Positions 1-8,458 of a stretch of DNA of 64,000 bases are shown here, one piece after another (position 1 is the stretch's first letter; each line of letters opens with the position of its first letter). The DNA comes from Bacteriovoracaceae bacterium. Lineage in GTDB: Bacteria > Bdellovibrionota > Bacteriovoracia > Bacteriovoracales > Bacteriovoracaceae. The DNA is taken from the NCBI GenBank assembly GCA_018649885.1, contig JABIHA010000080.1:1-64000 (forward strand), in the 5' to 3' direction. A program made the translations under genes and the position numbers. The notes beneath the pieces were generated by a model. That model was not told where the DNA came from, did no database searches, and saw nothing but the letters and a program-made list of their open reading frames with translations.

Positions 1-381
1 ACCAGATTTGGCTCCGCCTTTTCCAGATCTTCCACCAGACTTAGCTCCGCCTCTTCTTGAACTTCCGCCAGATTTGGCTCCGCCTTTTCCAGATCTTCCA
101 CCAGACTTAGCTCCGCCTCTTCTTGAACTTCCGCCAGACTTAGCTCCACCATTTCCAGCTCTTCCACCAGATTTAGCTCCACCATTTCCAGCTTTTCCAC
201 CAGAGTAAACTCCACCATTTCCAGCTCTTCCACCAGATTTAGCTCCACCTCTTCCAGCTCTTCCACCAGACTTAGCTCCACCTCTTCCAGCTCTTCCACC
301 AGACTTAGCTCCACCTCTTCCAGCTCTTCCACCAGATTTAGCTCCGCCTCTTCCAGCTCTTCCACCAGACTTAACTCCGCC
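1..381. repeat. 33-bp tandem repeat (about 11.5 copies) inside a coding region
   Basis: A 33-bp unit repeats head to tail and keeps the minus-strand reading frame. It encodes 11-residue units (GGAKSGGRAGR and variants GGRSGK, GGSSRR, GNGG). At 4-69 and 70-135 two adjacent 66-bp blocks are identical, so a two-unit higher-order repeat has recently been duplicated. The array runs off the window, so the total copy number is unknown. Confidence 0.95.
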
Positions 382-1050
382 TTTTCGAGAGCCTTTTCTA
401 TGCCTATCTCTTCCAGTAACTTTTCTGTGACGCTTTCTTCTCATGTCATGATCAGCGTGCCTTCTATGCTCTTTTTTATGACGATAATGACCTCTGTGCT
501 TACGGTGTCCCCATCTACGAAAATGTCTTGGGTACTTCGTGTAGTAAACCGATCCCCAGTAAGAACATCCCATTAAATAATCATCCCAGTAATAATCACT
601 ACCACAACGATTGATATAGATATCAAAATCATAATCTCTTACTAATTTAAGTTTGAGCTCAATTTTTTCAATACGCATTTTACCAGAAAGTTGTAGCAGC
701 CATGGCGTGGCCTCAGTATTCATAGATGGTTTGATTTTGACTTTTTCATAAAAATAACTATTTTCAAGCCAATGATCATCTGTTGAAGACTTCTCATTTG
801 TAAAAAAGATGACGCCATCGCCCTCATTTTTAACATAGATCTTAATTTTTTTAAGATTGTAATTTGCGAGATATTCGATTCCTGATTGAAAACGAATCTC
901 TTCTTTTAAATTAACCCACACTGGGCCTTCGATTAGAGTACTCTCAAAATCGAGCTCAATAGTTTTGGCCTTAGCATCAGCGCTATAACCGCTCATTGCC
1001 ACCGCTACCATGATAATAGCAGCTAGCAACCCCTTCATTTTAATTTTCAC
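1..1050 (-). CDS. secreted Gly/Arg/Lys-repeat protein, 3' end outside window
   Basis: The frame is open from 1050 to the window edge (350 codons), so the C-terminus is missing. I chose GTG at 1050 because AAAGGG lies 6 nt upstream; ATG at 1038 has no Shine-Dalgarno. The N-terminus is a signal peptide ending near SADAKA. Residues about 25-170 form an ordinary mixed domain with two cysteines (RCGSDYYWDDYLMGC region). Next comes a stretch of about 45 residues very rich in His, Arg and Lys. The rest is a tandem 11-residue repeat of the type GGAKSGGRAGR. The protein would be exported and strongly basic. Such a tail could bind polyanions (nucleic acid, LPS or acidic polysaccharide), but no family is recognised and that role is inference. 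Confidence 0.85.
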   Translation of the reverse strand, partial: MKIKMKGLLAAIIMVAVAMSGYSADAKAKTIELDFESTLIEGPVWVNLKEEIRFQSGIEYLANYNLKKIKIYVKNEGDGVIFFTNEKSSTDDHWLENSYFYEKVKIKPSMNTEATPWLLQLSGKMRIEKIELKLKLVRDYDFDIYINRCGSDYYWDDYLMGCSYWGSVYYTKYPRHFRRWGHRKHRGHYRHKKEHRRHADHDMRRKRHRKVTGRDRHRKGSRKGGVKSGGRAGRGGAKSGGRAGRGGAKSGGRAGRGGAKSGGRAGRGGAKSGGRAGNGGVYSGGKAGNGGAKSGGRAGNGGAKSGGSSRRGGAKSGGRSGKGGAKSGGSSRRGGAKSGGRSGKGGAKSG

Positions 1051-1376
1051 AAATGACCCTTTGTTAAATTTTCTCACCGTTTAAGTGAATTAAGAAAACA
1101 AGCTATGCCCAATTTCCACATTAATTAAGTAATTATTAACAACCTTTTCTATGACTCAATTCAAAAAATAGTTTTTCAATTAGTTACAAGATGTTCTTAC
1201 TTGTTAACGGTGCCAACTTGGTCCTATTTAAATTAGAAATACTAAGTTACAAGTAGCGCAACAAAAAATTGCCATATTGTTTCTTGAGACATGAAATTTG
1301 TGGTCTTGAAATTTTTGCTAATTTATTGTCCATAGGAGATAATTTTACAAATTAATAATCTGAAAAAGAGTGTTAA
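1051..1376. other. divergent intergenic region
   Basis: 326 bp between two divergently transcribed genes. It is very AT-rich and must hold both promoters, but I cannot assign convincing -35/-10 pairs. No gene, repeat or RNA structure is evident. Confidence 0.5.
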
Positions 1377-1760
1377 ATGCCCAGTTCTGAACAAAATAAA
1401 AAATCCGCTCATGAGTTTTATGATCTTATATTTAATAAGTGTAATCCCAGACTCGGAGTGGAAAAATATGTGGGAGATAGGTATATACAGCACAATCCTC
1501 TTGTAGGAGATGGCACAGGTCCACTGATCGAATACTTTGAAAAAATGGCACTCGAATATCCTGGAAAGAAAGTGGAGTTTAAGCGCACCATTGCTGAAGG
1601 AAATTTTGTTGCGCTCCACTGCTATCAAGATTGGCCTGGAGACAAAGAATATGCCGGAATGGATATTTTTCGGTTTGATGATGACGGCAAGATTGTCGAG
1701 CACTGGGATGTTCTTCAAGAAATCCCTAGAGTTTCAAAACATAGTAACGGAATGTTTTAG
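1377..1760 (+). CDS. SnoaL-like / NTF2-fold protein
   Basis: A 127-residue protein with the length and pattern of the SnoaL-like polyketide cyclase family (NTF2 fold). An N-terminal helix is followed by YIQHNPLVGDG, then FVALHCYQDWPG, and the closing strand DIFRFDDDGKIVEHWDVLQE. The last motif (I-x-R-F-x-x-G-K-I-x-E-H-W-D) is typical of the family. No signal peptide, so it is cytoplasmic. Members include cyclases, isomerases and many stress-linked proteins of unknown substrate, so no reaction is assigned. AAGAG lies shortly before the ATG. It stands alone, with no operon partner. Confidence 0.85.
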   Translation: MPSSEQNKKSAHEFYDLIFNKCNPRLGVEKYVGDRYIQHNPLVGDGTGPLIEYFEKMALEYPGKKVEFKRTIAEGNFVALHCYQDWPGDKEYAGMDIFRFDDDGKIVEHWDVLQEIPRVSKHSNGMF

Positions 1761-1926
1761 AAAAAATACTGGCTGCAACCTTAAACAACTCAAGTTATTG
1801 AAATTGAGCGTCGCACCTGCGCCATCTCATGACAGTGAACCATTTTATTAAAATTCTCTAAATCCAATTTGTTAAAAATTGACAATTCTTCTTTGTTTGA
1901 GACAATTGGACTATAGGGGAAATTCA

Positions 1927-2613
1927 ATGACAAATCCAAGATGTTTATACATCTCCAAAGATACCACCGCCAATGACGAGGTAGTCAGTTTTTTTTCGCG
2001 GTTTAATATTGATACTGATGGATTAACGTGGAACGCGGCAGAGTTTCTAAATTTTAGAAAACAAAATCTCAATTTTGTTGTATGCCATCTTAATCATTTA
2101 TCGCCTGGGCAAGTACTTAACCTCATATACAAACTTGGACAAACGAGGGGCGTTTTTGCCATATTTCTGGCTGATTCTGACTCCCCTCTGCCGATCCTTC
2201 CCCCCAATAATTTAAAATATGCCATCGTCTACCCTCCCTTCAAAATGGAACGAGTCACCGCCATCATCAATTGGTTTCACATTTCAAACAAGCTAGGCCA
2301 AGTCTACCCTCGTTTTAAGATTGACTCCATTGCCAGACTAGAAGCAGATTGTGGCACCAACTATAACTACCATATCCACAATATCTCCAAGGGTGGAATG
2401 TGCCTTCAAGGTAAGGGAAAAATTGAAAAAGGCGATATCTTGAATTTTCATGTGATCCAGACTCAAAATAACTATCAGGATGTGGAAATTAGTGGAATTG
2501 CTGAGTGCCTTTGGATCGATGGCGCCCAGGATCAATCAGGATTTAAGTTCATAAAAGTGGGAAATAACCTTAATATTGAAAAGCAAATTGGCGTTCATAT
2601 CCAGGCTACATAG
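1927..2613 (+). CDS. PilZ-domain protein
   Basis: 228 residues. The start is ATG at 1927, behind AGGGGAA; an earlier in-frame start at 1879 lacks this site. Residues 1-110 resemble a degenerate receiver-like alpha/beta domain (CLYISKDT, FVVCHLNH, GVFAIFLAD) without clear phospho-acceptor chemistry. Residues about 122-228 form a PilZ domain, the usual c-di-GMP binding fold. The second motif is present as NISKGG (152-157), followed by SGFKFI (204-209). The first motif, normally RxxxR, reads QVYPR (125-129), so one of the two ligand arginines is replaced. Binding of c-di-GMP is therefore plausible but uncertain. BALO genomes carry many such proteins controlling motility and envelope functions. 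Confidence 0.8.
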   Translation: MTNPRCLYISKDTTANDEVVSFFSRFNIDTDGLTWNAAEFLNFRKQNLNFVVCHLNHLSPGQVLNLIYKLGQTRGVFAIFLADSDSPLPILPPNNLKYAIVYPPFKMERVTAIINWFHISNKLGQVYPRFKIDSIARLEADCGTNYNYHIHNISKGGMCLQGKGKIEKGDILNFHVIQTQNNYQDVEISGIAECLWIDGAQDQSGFKFIKVGNNLNIEKQIGVHIQAT

Positions 2614-2667
2614 CAATAGACGAAGTCCCAGCAGCTTGTTAAAATATGCCTCATAGAGGACCATAAA

Positions 2668-3426
2668 ATGCTGATCGTAATATCTCCCGCAAAGAAACTA
2701 GACTTTGAAAATCTCGCCCCCACAACCGAGTTTAGCCAACCCCTATTTCTAAAAAAATCACAGCTACTGATCAATGAGCTTAAAAAATGTAAATCCTCTG
2801 AAATTTCAAAGCTAATGGGACTCAGTCAAAGTCTAACTGATCTCAATGTGGAAAGGTACAAAAGCTTTAAAACCCCATTTAACTTAAAAAATGCTAAGCA
2901 GGCGATGTATGCTTTTCGCGGTGACACTTATGTAGGGCTCGACGCTGATACTATGAAAAAGGCCCAAATAAATTACGCTCAAAAACATCTTCGGATCCTC
3001 TCAGGACTTTACGGCATAATCTCACCACTTGATTTGATTCAACCCTACAGATTAGAAATGGGGACCAAATTTCCCTGCCAGGGAAAGAAAAACCTCCATC
3101 AATACTGGATTGATTCTGTCACTGAACAAGTGAACCAATTGCTTTTAAAAGAAAAAATTTTAGTGAACCTCGCCAGTAAAGAATATTTTGGTGCCATTGA
3201 TCTTAAAACCCTTAAAGGAGAAGTGATCACTCCTGTCTTTAAAGAAAAGAAAAACGGTGAAGTAAAGATCGTCAGCTTTTTCGCAAAGAAGGCCCGTGGT
3301 ATGATGTCTCGCTATATCATCGACCACAAAATCTCAAACCCTGAAGGTCTAATCAAATTTGATACCGATGGTTACAAGTACAATAAAAAACTCTCCACTG
3401 TAGCTGAGCCAGTTTTCGTACGTTGA
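2668..3426 (+). CDS. yaaA: peroxide stress protein YaaA (DUF328/UPF0246)
   Basis: 252 residues, the normal family length. The protein opens with the signature MLIVISPAKKLDFE and carries LMGLSQSLTDLN, RFKSF-type SFKTPF, AMYAFRGDTYVGLDADT, LRILSGLYGIISPLDLIQPYRLEMGTK split across the middle, and a C-terminal ISFFAKKARGMMSRY-like segment. In E. coli YaaA limits DNA and protein damage under peroxide by lowering free iron, and the fold binds DNA. Cytoplasmic. The ATG follows GAGGACCATAAA. It is probably transcribed alone or with the upstream PilZ gene (54-nt gap). Confidence 0.95.
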   Translation: MLIVISPAKKLDFENLAPTTEFSQPLFLKKSQLLINELKKCKSSEISKLMGLSQSLTDLNVERYKSFKTPFNLKNAKQAMYAFRGDTYVGLDADTMKKAQINYAQKHLRILSGLYGIISPLDLIQPYRLEMGTKFPCQGKKNLHQYWIDSVTEQVNQLLLKEKILVNLASKEYFGAIDLKTLKGEVITPVFKEKKNGEVKIVSFFAKKARGMMSRYIIDHKISNPEGLIKFDTDGYKYNKKLSTVAEPVFVR

Positions 3427-3559
3427 TCGACCCTATCAAGTAATTATTACTCTTTTTTAAAAATGGGCAGATTTTTAAAGGATCTATTGAATCATCTACA
3501 GATTTGTCCATAGCTTTCCGTTTTCTTGATACCATCCCTACAAGCAAATGGAGGCACAT

Positions 3560-4132
3560 ATGAAGATTTTCGCTATATTTTTAGTTAGTATACTTGCGCT
3601 TAATAGCTGGGCAGGTGGAGATGAACCTGAATGGGAATCAAGCAGGTGTAAACACCCACAAAAAATGAAGTATAACAATTTAGGTGATGATTTTGAATCG
3701 GCTGGAATGTATTTGGCAGCTCCAGGAGCATTTGGCCTAACTTGGGTAGCAATGGCAGGAGCACTGCTTGCCTATAGTAATAGCGACCCCTTTATTGATT
3801 TTAGCCGGTCTGACAATAGGGTTATAGTAGGTGCAATTGCTACTTCCGCTGTTCTTTCTGCAAGCGCTTTTGGAATTGGCGCCATCATAAAAAAAAGGGC
3901 CGACAGGGGACTTTTATTTCTGGCCAGTTTGAAAATGAATATTGATTATCAGCGAGCTGGATGGCCTAGAGGTTTTAGAAGCCTTTATACTAAATATGGA
4001 AGTGGACATACGCAGGCCCAGTTTGCAAAAAAAATTCTTATTCTCAATGAAGATATATGTGTTCCTCGCTACAAAGACATCAAGCAAGGTATCCAAAATG
4101 TAAATTTTCATGCAATCAAAATTGAGTCATAG
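3560..4132 (+). CDS. secreted or membrane hypothetical protein
   Basis: 190 residues starting at ATG 3560, behind a strong TGGAGG 5 nt upstream; the ATG at 3548 has no such site. A signal peptide (MKIFAIFLVSILALNSWAGG) is followed by two hydrophobic segments, around GAFGLTWVAMAGALLAY and VGAIATSAVLSASAFGIGA, which flank a short polar loop. The second ends in a positively charged KKRADRG. The C-terminal third is soluble with one cysteine near the end. The protein is therefore likely an inner-membrane protein with both ends outside or a small envelope protein. No family recognised. Confidence 0.75.
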   Translation: MKIFAIFLVSILALNSWAGGDEPEWESSRCKHPQKMKYNNLGDDFESAGMYLAAPGAFGLTWVAMAGALLAYSNSDPFIDFSRSDNRVIVGAIATSAVLSASAFGIGAIIKKRADRGLLFLASLKMNIDYQRAGWPRGFRSLYTKYGSGHTQAQFAKKILILNEDICVPRYKDIKQGIQNVNFHAIKIES

Positions 4133-4136
4133 TGAG

Positions 4137-4508
4137 CTAATATTTCGCATGTTGAAGTTTAAGGACATTTCCATCAAGGTCTTCGAAAATCAGCATGTGA
4201 CCCCAGCTCGCATCCATTTCGCCTAGAATTTTAATGCCAGCTTTTTCAAGGATTTTTCTATCTCCGGGTAGATCATTACTTGAAAGTGTAAGAGTTCCCC
4301 CGCAAAATGCGCCGTGGAAATCTCTAGGAAATGTTGGAATATCTGCTCCCTCACTCCAGTGAAGGCCAACCATAACTCCTTCACAGTCCAAACTGGTCCA
4401 GTGCTCAGTCTCATGACTCACTTTCATATTTAAGACTTCAGTGTAAAATTTCACGGCCCGTTTCATATATTTAACGTTGTAATAAAAATCGTGAACTCCA
4501 CTGATCAT
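4137..4508 (-). CDS. VOC / glyoxalase-like family protein
   Basis: 123 residues. ATG 4508 follows AAAAGGAG, which is a better start than the longer frame reaching into the upstream gene. The sequence has the beta-alpha-beta-beta-beta pattern of a vicinal-oxygen-chelate module: HDFYYNVKYMKRAVKFYTEVL, then SLDCEGVMVGLHW, and the second half ending EDLDGNVLKLQ. A substrate (glyoxalase, dioxygenase or resistance type) cannot be told from sequence. It lies 13 nt after the GNAT acetyltransferase gene and is probably co-transcribed with it. Confidence 0.85.
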   Translation of the reverse strand: MISGVHDFYYNVKYMKRAVKFYTEVLNMKVSHETEHWTSLDCEGVMVGLHWSEGADIPTFPRDFHGAFCGGTLTLSSNDLPGDRKILEKAGIKILGEMDASWGHMLIFEDLDGNVLKLQHAKY

Positions 4509-4521
4509 AATTGACTCCTTT

Positions 4522-5076
4522 TCACCTAACACCTGCTGGCAGAAACCAACCAAACTCAAGCCGAATCTCTCCATCAGCGGCGTCATCATTACTGTAATGA
4601 GAACTATCGTGCCCTATAAGTTGAAAACCGTGTTTAAGATAAAAGTTAATAGCAGGAATATTACAGCTTTGGGTTTCAAGTACTATCATTCTAGCGCCAA
4701 AGTCCAACGCCTCCTTCTTGGCATGATTCATCATTTGGGTACCAATTTGTTTCCCTCTAAACTCAGGGTGAACCAGGATATCCCAAATTCTCATTCTATT
4801 ATTCCAACTCTCAAGACCTACCTGAAGGAAACCGGCTTCACGACCATCACAGCTGTATTTAAATGTCTTGATATTCTCAGCGAAGGGCTTAAAAAGCTCG
4901 CTGGAAGATGATTTTAAAATAGAACCTTGAAGCTCAACATATTTGAGCTCAATGTGCCAGCACTGGTCTTTTTGAGTTTGTGAGTATTGATAGTGACCTT
5001 CAGTTTGATAATCATACTTAAGCACAATCCCTTTGGTCCGTGATGGAGTTAACTGAGATAGATTGATATCACTCAT
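4522..5076 (-). CDS. GNAT family N-acetyltransferase, streptothricin-acetyltransferase-like
   Basis: 184 residues. The acetyl-CoA binding core is clear: IWDILVHPEFRGKQIGTQMM (motif A, Q/RxxGxG/A as FRGKQIG), then IVLETQSCNIPAINFYLKHG and F-x-L-I-G-H-D. The closing HYSNDDAADGEIRLEF resembles the tail of the SatA/YyaR streptothricin acetyltransferases. Similar proteins acetylate amine antibiotics or small polyamines with acetyl-CoA, but the substrate here is open. GAGAGGAC precedes the ATG. It heads a two-gene unit with the VOC protein, a pairing often seen for small detoxification functions. Confidence 0.85.
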   Translation of the reverse strand: MSDINLSQLTPSRTKGIVLKYDYQTEGHYQYSQTQKDQCWHIELKYVELQGSILKSSSSELFKPFAENIKTFKYSCDGREAGFLQVGLESWNNRMRIWDILVHPEFRGKQIGTQMMNHAKKEALDFGARMIVLETQSCNIPAINFYLKHGFQLIGHDSSHYSNDDAADGEIRLEFGWFLPAGVR

Positions 5077-5103
5077 TTGTGTCCTCTCCCCTATTAATGA
5101 ATT

Positions 5104-5529
5104 TTATAAACTTCTAAGAGCCCAATACAAGCGTTCAACATCAACCCTAGGCACAGTTACAAGAGGCTTTCTCTTGGCGGCCCGTTGATTGCCTGTTCTA
5201 TAGCTCTTGGAGGTATATCTATCTACTGATCCTGAAGCGTAACTGCCATACCAATCATAATAGGCATTACTTTCACTGGCCTTTTTTGCAAATTGTCTTG
5301 ATGCTTCAAAACATTTTTGATTACTATCAACACCTTCAAGGTGACTTAGCTCAAAATTTGAGTCTGGCCAAAATCTCTTATCTAATCTCTTTCTTACCGA
5401 GCAAAGAATAGGGCTGCTTTCAGTAGCTTTGTACTCAGTAACTGACATGCGATGCTCAAGAGACTCATCCGTCCAGTAACCAAAGGCGCTTGAGGTTATC
5501 ATCAGCATAAAAAATGCAAACTTAGTCAT
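5104..5529 (-). CDS. secreted hypothetical protein
   Basis: 141 residues from ATG 5529, which follows GGAGAG at the right distance. The first 18 residues are a signal peptide ending SSAFG. The mature part contains only two cysteines (SPILCSVRKR and NQKCFEASRQ), which could form one disulfide, and a Tyr/Ser-rich stretch (YYDWYGSYASGSVDRY). No family recognised. It is 27 nt downstream on the same strand as nothing related: the next gene 3' is the GNAT enzyme, to which it is only adjacent. Confidence 0.7.
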   Translation of the reverse strand: MTKFAFFMLMITSSAFGYWTDESLEHRMSVTEYKATESSPILCSVRKRLDKRFWPDSNFELSHLEGVDSNQKCFEASRQFAKKASESNAYYDWYGSYASGSVDRYTSKSYRTGNQRAAKRKPLVTVPRVDVERLYWALRSL

Positions 5530-5687
5530 ATTTCTCTCCAATTATTTAAAGGCCAAGATAATTCAGAAGTTAAGACTTTGACCAATTGCATTGTAATATT
5601 TGCATATACAGAAGGTATATAAATTGTTCAAAAAATCACATCTAAGTTAATGATATGCTAATGTTCATCACATCTGTCGGAGGAATC

Positions 5688-6638
5688 ATGAACACACGCC
5701 TAACTACGAAAATATTCGTTTTCATTGCCATTTTTAATATTACAGCTGTCTTTGCTGGCACTGGAAAACAAAGAGTGGTTTTGATTAGTGTGGATGGACT
5801 CTCAGCCGTTACTGCCCAAAATGCCCTTACTGCAACACTGTCTGAAGCCGAGGAAAATGGAAGATATATAATTAATGCAAAAACTGTTCTCCCCGCGAGA
5901 ACAATTCCTGCTCACACCTCGATGCTTACAGGGCTAAAACCAGCTGTTCATCAAATGATTGATAACTCTGCCCATGGGGAATCAGAGATTCAAGATACAA
6001 CAATCTTTGACTACCTCAATGCCGCAGGAAAATACACGGCCGCTGTTGTAGCGAAACAAAAGCTTAAAAATATACTTTCAATTGATGGACCTGAAACAAT
6101 TGATAAGCTTTACTACCCTGAAAAAGTTCAACCATTAAGTTTGGGCATGAGCGTTTTTAGCTATGATCACCAAAGAAAAATAATTCCTAGAGCTCTAGAA
6201 ATTATTGAAGAAAATCAATTTGATTTTCTCTTTGTCCACTTTGCAGATGTTGATTGGAAAGGACATCAGTTTAATTTTGCAGCCAGGTGGAATCAAAGAG
6301 TACAAACAAAGACCGTTCGAAAAATTGATAAAAAGATTAGCGCTATCATTGCGAAGTTAAAAGAAACCGATCCAGAGCTAGAAAGAACTACTATTGTTGT
6401 GACTTCTGATCACGGTGGCCATGGACTTGATCATGGAGTTGAAGACACTGAAGGACAAAAAGTCGATTGGGAGGCAAACTTTCAAAGCTTAACCTACGAT
6501 ATGTTTATGCCCATAGACTACACCATCCCTTGGATCTCCATTGGAAATAAGTCGCGAACTCTCTCCATATATGGCCAAAGTGAAGTTTTCGTAGACGATA
6601 CATACCGAATGATTCAAGAAATTTTCACACAAAAATAG
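5688..6638 (+). CDS. secreted alkaline-phosphatase-superfamily (NPP-type) phosphodiesterase
   Basis: 316 residues. ATG 5688 follows CGGAGGAATC. A signal peptide (ending VFAG) exports it to the periplasm. The NPP/autotaxin-like core is present: metal-binding D36 in VLISVDGLSA, nucleophile T72 in PARTIPAHTSMLTG, FVHFADVDWKGH, and the late metal site TSDHGGHG. Enzymes of this kind use two metal ions to split phosphate mono- or diesters. About 320 residues is compact, with few insertions, so this is a minimal version. The substrate is unknown. It is transcribed alone, divergent from the preceding gene. Confidence 0.9.
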   Translation: MNTRLTTKIFVFIAIFNITAVFAGTGKQRVVLISVDGLSAVTAQNALTATLSEAEENGRYIINAKTVLPARTIPAHTSMLTGLKPAVHQMIDNSAHGESEIQDTTIFDYLNAAGKYTAAVVAKQKLKNILSIDGPETIDKLYYPEKVQPLSLGMSVFSYDHQRKIIPRALEIIEENQFDFLFVHFADVDWKGHQFNFAARWNQRVQTKTVRKIDKKISAIIAKLKETDPELERTTIVVTSDHGGHGLDHGVEDTEGQKVDWEANFQSLTYDMFMPIDYTIPWISIGNKSRTLSIYGQSEVFVDDTYRMIQEIFTQK

Positions 6639-6725
6639 CCCGAGCGCTGCATAACTTCTGTATAAGAGTACCAAATCTTAAATAAATGTTTTAAAAAGCC
6701 TCCTGATACCTTTTGAGGAAATTAA

Positions 6726-7667
6726 GTGGAAGATCGCCATCAACTCATACTCGCGCCTATTAGAGGGATTACGGACTCGATTTATAGGAATGCCATCGCT
6801 AGAAGCTTTGGTGGCATTGACTATGCAATGGCCCCTTACCTGGTCACCAAAAATACAGGAGAGATAAATGCGCGCCAGTTTAATGACTTAAATCCGGCCG
6901 TAAATGATCTCCGGGTTATTGGCCAAATTCTTACTAAGGACGCTGATCAATTTCTGTTATTAGCAAACGACATGGTAGGAATTGGGGTTAAAGAGGTCAA
7001 TCTCAATATGGGCTGTCCCTACCCGATGGTGGCAGATAGAACTAAGGGTTCAGGCCTACTGCCACACCCAGAAAGGGTTCGTCCGCTTTTAGAAAAAATT
7101 GTCAAAAACTGTCCTTGTCACTTTTCTGTAAAACTACGGCTGGGAAGAGATGATCAAAACGAAGTTTTAGAGATACTTCCTATCCTCAAAGATTTGGGAA
7201 TAGATGATGTCACTATCCACCCCAGGCTCGGAAGGCAGATATACAAAGGGGTAGTTAATCTAGATGGCTTCGAGGCATGCCTAGAGCATCTCACAACTCC
7301 TCCCACCTACAATGGTGACATTCACACTGCTCAGGACTTAATAGACTTAAAACGAAAATTTCCGACTATCACTAAGTGGATGATTGGAAGAGGCTGTCTA
7401 AAAAACCCTGCACTATTTTCTATTCTAAAGGGCACTAGCTATGGTGCAGACGAATACAAGCAGAAATTAGAGGAAATGCACAAAGAGCTCTGCGTTGGTT
7501 ACCTGGCCCAGGAAAATGCCAAGTCAACTTTTCTTGGTAAGATGAGGGGTCATTGGCCCTACCTAGCTGCTAGCTTTGAAAATGAGGCGAAAATTTTAAA
7601 AAAAATTAAAAAAGCGAGAAGTATTGATCACTACTTTGATGCAACCCAGTGGATCTTCAATCAATAA
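6726..7667 (+). CDS. tRNA-dihydrouridine synthase
   Basis: 313 residues from GTG 6726 behind TGAGGAAA. The FMN-binding TIM barrel signature is complete: LILAPIRGITDSIYRNA, GQILTKDADQFL, VNLNMGCPYP with catalytic C97, FSVKLRLGRDD, VTIHPRLGRQIYKG and a phosphate-binding end WMIGRGCLKNP. Dus enzymes reduce specific uridines of tRNA to dihydrouridine using NADPH. The length and lack of a long C-terminal extension resemble the DusC-type group, but the subgroup is not certain. Cytoplasmic, and likely its own transcription unit. Confidence 0.93.
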   Translation: MEDRHQLILAPIRGITDSIYRNAIARSFGGIDYAMAPYLVTKNTGEINARQFNDLNPAVNDLRVIGQILTKDADQFLLLANDMVGIGVKEVNLNMGCPYPMVADRTKGSGLLPHPERVRPLLEKIVKNCPCHFSVKLRLGRDDQNEVLEILPILKDLGIDDVTIHPRLGRQIYKGVVNLDGFEACLEHLTTPPTYNGDIHTAQDLIDLKRKFPTITKWMIGRGCLKNPALFSILKGTSYGADEYKQKLEEMHKELCVGYLAQENAKSTFLGKMRGHWPYLAASFENEAKILKKIKKARSIDHYFDATQWIFNQ

Positions 7668-7684
7668 AATCAAAATTGGCAGTA

Positions 7685-8458
7685 TTATTTTTTTGTGAAA
7701 TTGATTTTGATAAGGGAAGTGATGATGCGGGTATAGTCTTCGCCTAATTTATTCGCATTAGGGTCACGGCTTAAGTCTAGCTCTAGTTCAACCCCTCCGT
7801 CGTTTCGAAAAAATTCTCTTAATACACCTTTTTGTTCTACCGGCTCATTGTAGTATGGATCGTAGAGGGTTACCTTTTTGCCAAACTTGCTAACTAGAAC
7901 CCAATGTTGTCCATCCCAGCTATTGTCATTTTTGTTGAAATATCCAAATTTCATCAACGCCAACTCATGACCATTCAAGCTTGCAATCTTCGCATCAAAT
8001 AGCTCAGCAACAGTTTCATAAAGGGAGGTATTCCAGCTAAATTTTTCTTCATCAAAAGTGGCCTTCAGTGTTCGATCAAGAATTTTCTTTAGATCAATAC
8101 CTCTGGTTCCCTCTAAAATTTCGATTCGGTAGGCAAAACTTAATACCTCTCTGACAGAAGTGGTAGTAGCGGGACGATCTAGCATGTAACGATTGGAAAT
8201 GGTCGTCACAGCATTGGCAATGGACGTTGGCCCACAGAGATTATTGGTTCCATTATACATGGTTAAACTTTGCTCCATAAGAAGTACATCATCAAGCTGA
8301 CCCACCATATAATCATGGTGAGGCATTTGCCTGGCAATCCTTGCAAATGAATCACGCTCTTGCCAGATCTCTTTCGACAGCTGATCAGAACCAGCTGCTA
8401 AAAGATTCGTGATGCTAGAAAAAATAAAAAGAAGTGAAATGATACAATGCTTCGACAA
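7685..8458 (-). CDS. secreted C39-like cysteine peptidase family protein
   Basis: 257 residues. The start is TTG 8458 (AGGCGG upstream, and an in-frame stop lies just before), giving a signal peptide that ends near NLLAAG. A papain-like C39 triad can be traced: C75 in NNLCGPTSIANAV, H185 in DGQHWVLVSKFG and D200 in TLYDPYYNEP. Such proteins cleave peptides or act as transglutaminase-like folds in the periplasm. No ABC-transporter domain follows, unlike bacteriocin C39 exporters. Converges with the Dus gene, 17 nt away. Confidence 0.8.
   Translation of the reverse strand: MSKHCIISLLFIFSSITNLLAAGSDQLSKEIWQERDSFARIARQMPHHDYMVGQLDDVLLMEQSLTMYNGTNNLCGPTSIANAVTTISNRYMLDRPATTTSVREVLSFAYRIEILEGTRGIDLKKILDRTLKATFDEEKFSWNTSLYETVAELFDAKIASLNGHELALMKFGYFNKNDNSWDGQHWVLVSKFGKKVTLYDPYYNEPVEQKGVLREFFRNDGGVELELDLSRDPNANKLGEDYTRIITSLIKINFTKK

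Noticed and set aside
8-208. Pro/Leu repeat frame on the plus strand at the window start
   Set aside because: It is the antisense reading of the Gly/Arg/Lys repeat protein, which has a signal peptide and a continuous 350-codon frame.
1323-1718. 131-codon frame opposite the SnoaL-like gene
   Set aside because: It is a shadow of a well-supported gene on the other strand and no family pattern is seen.
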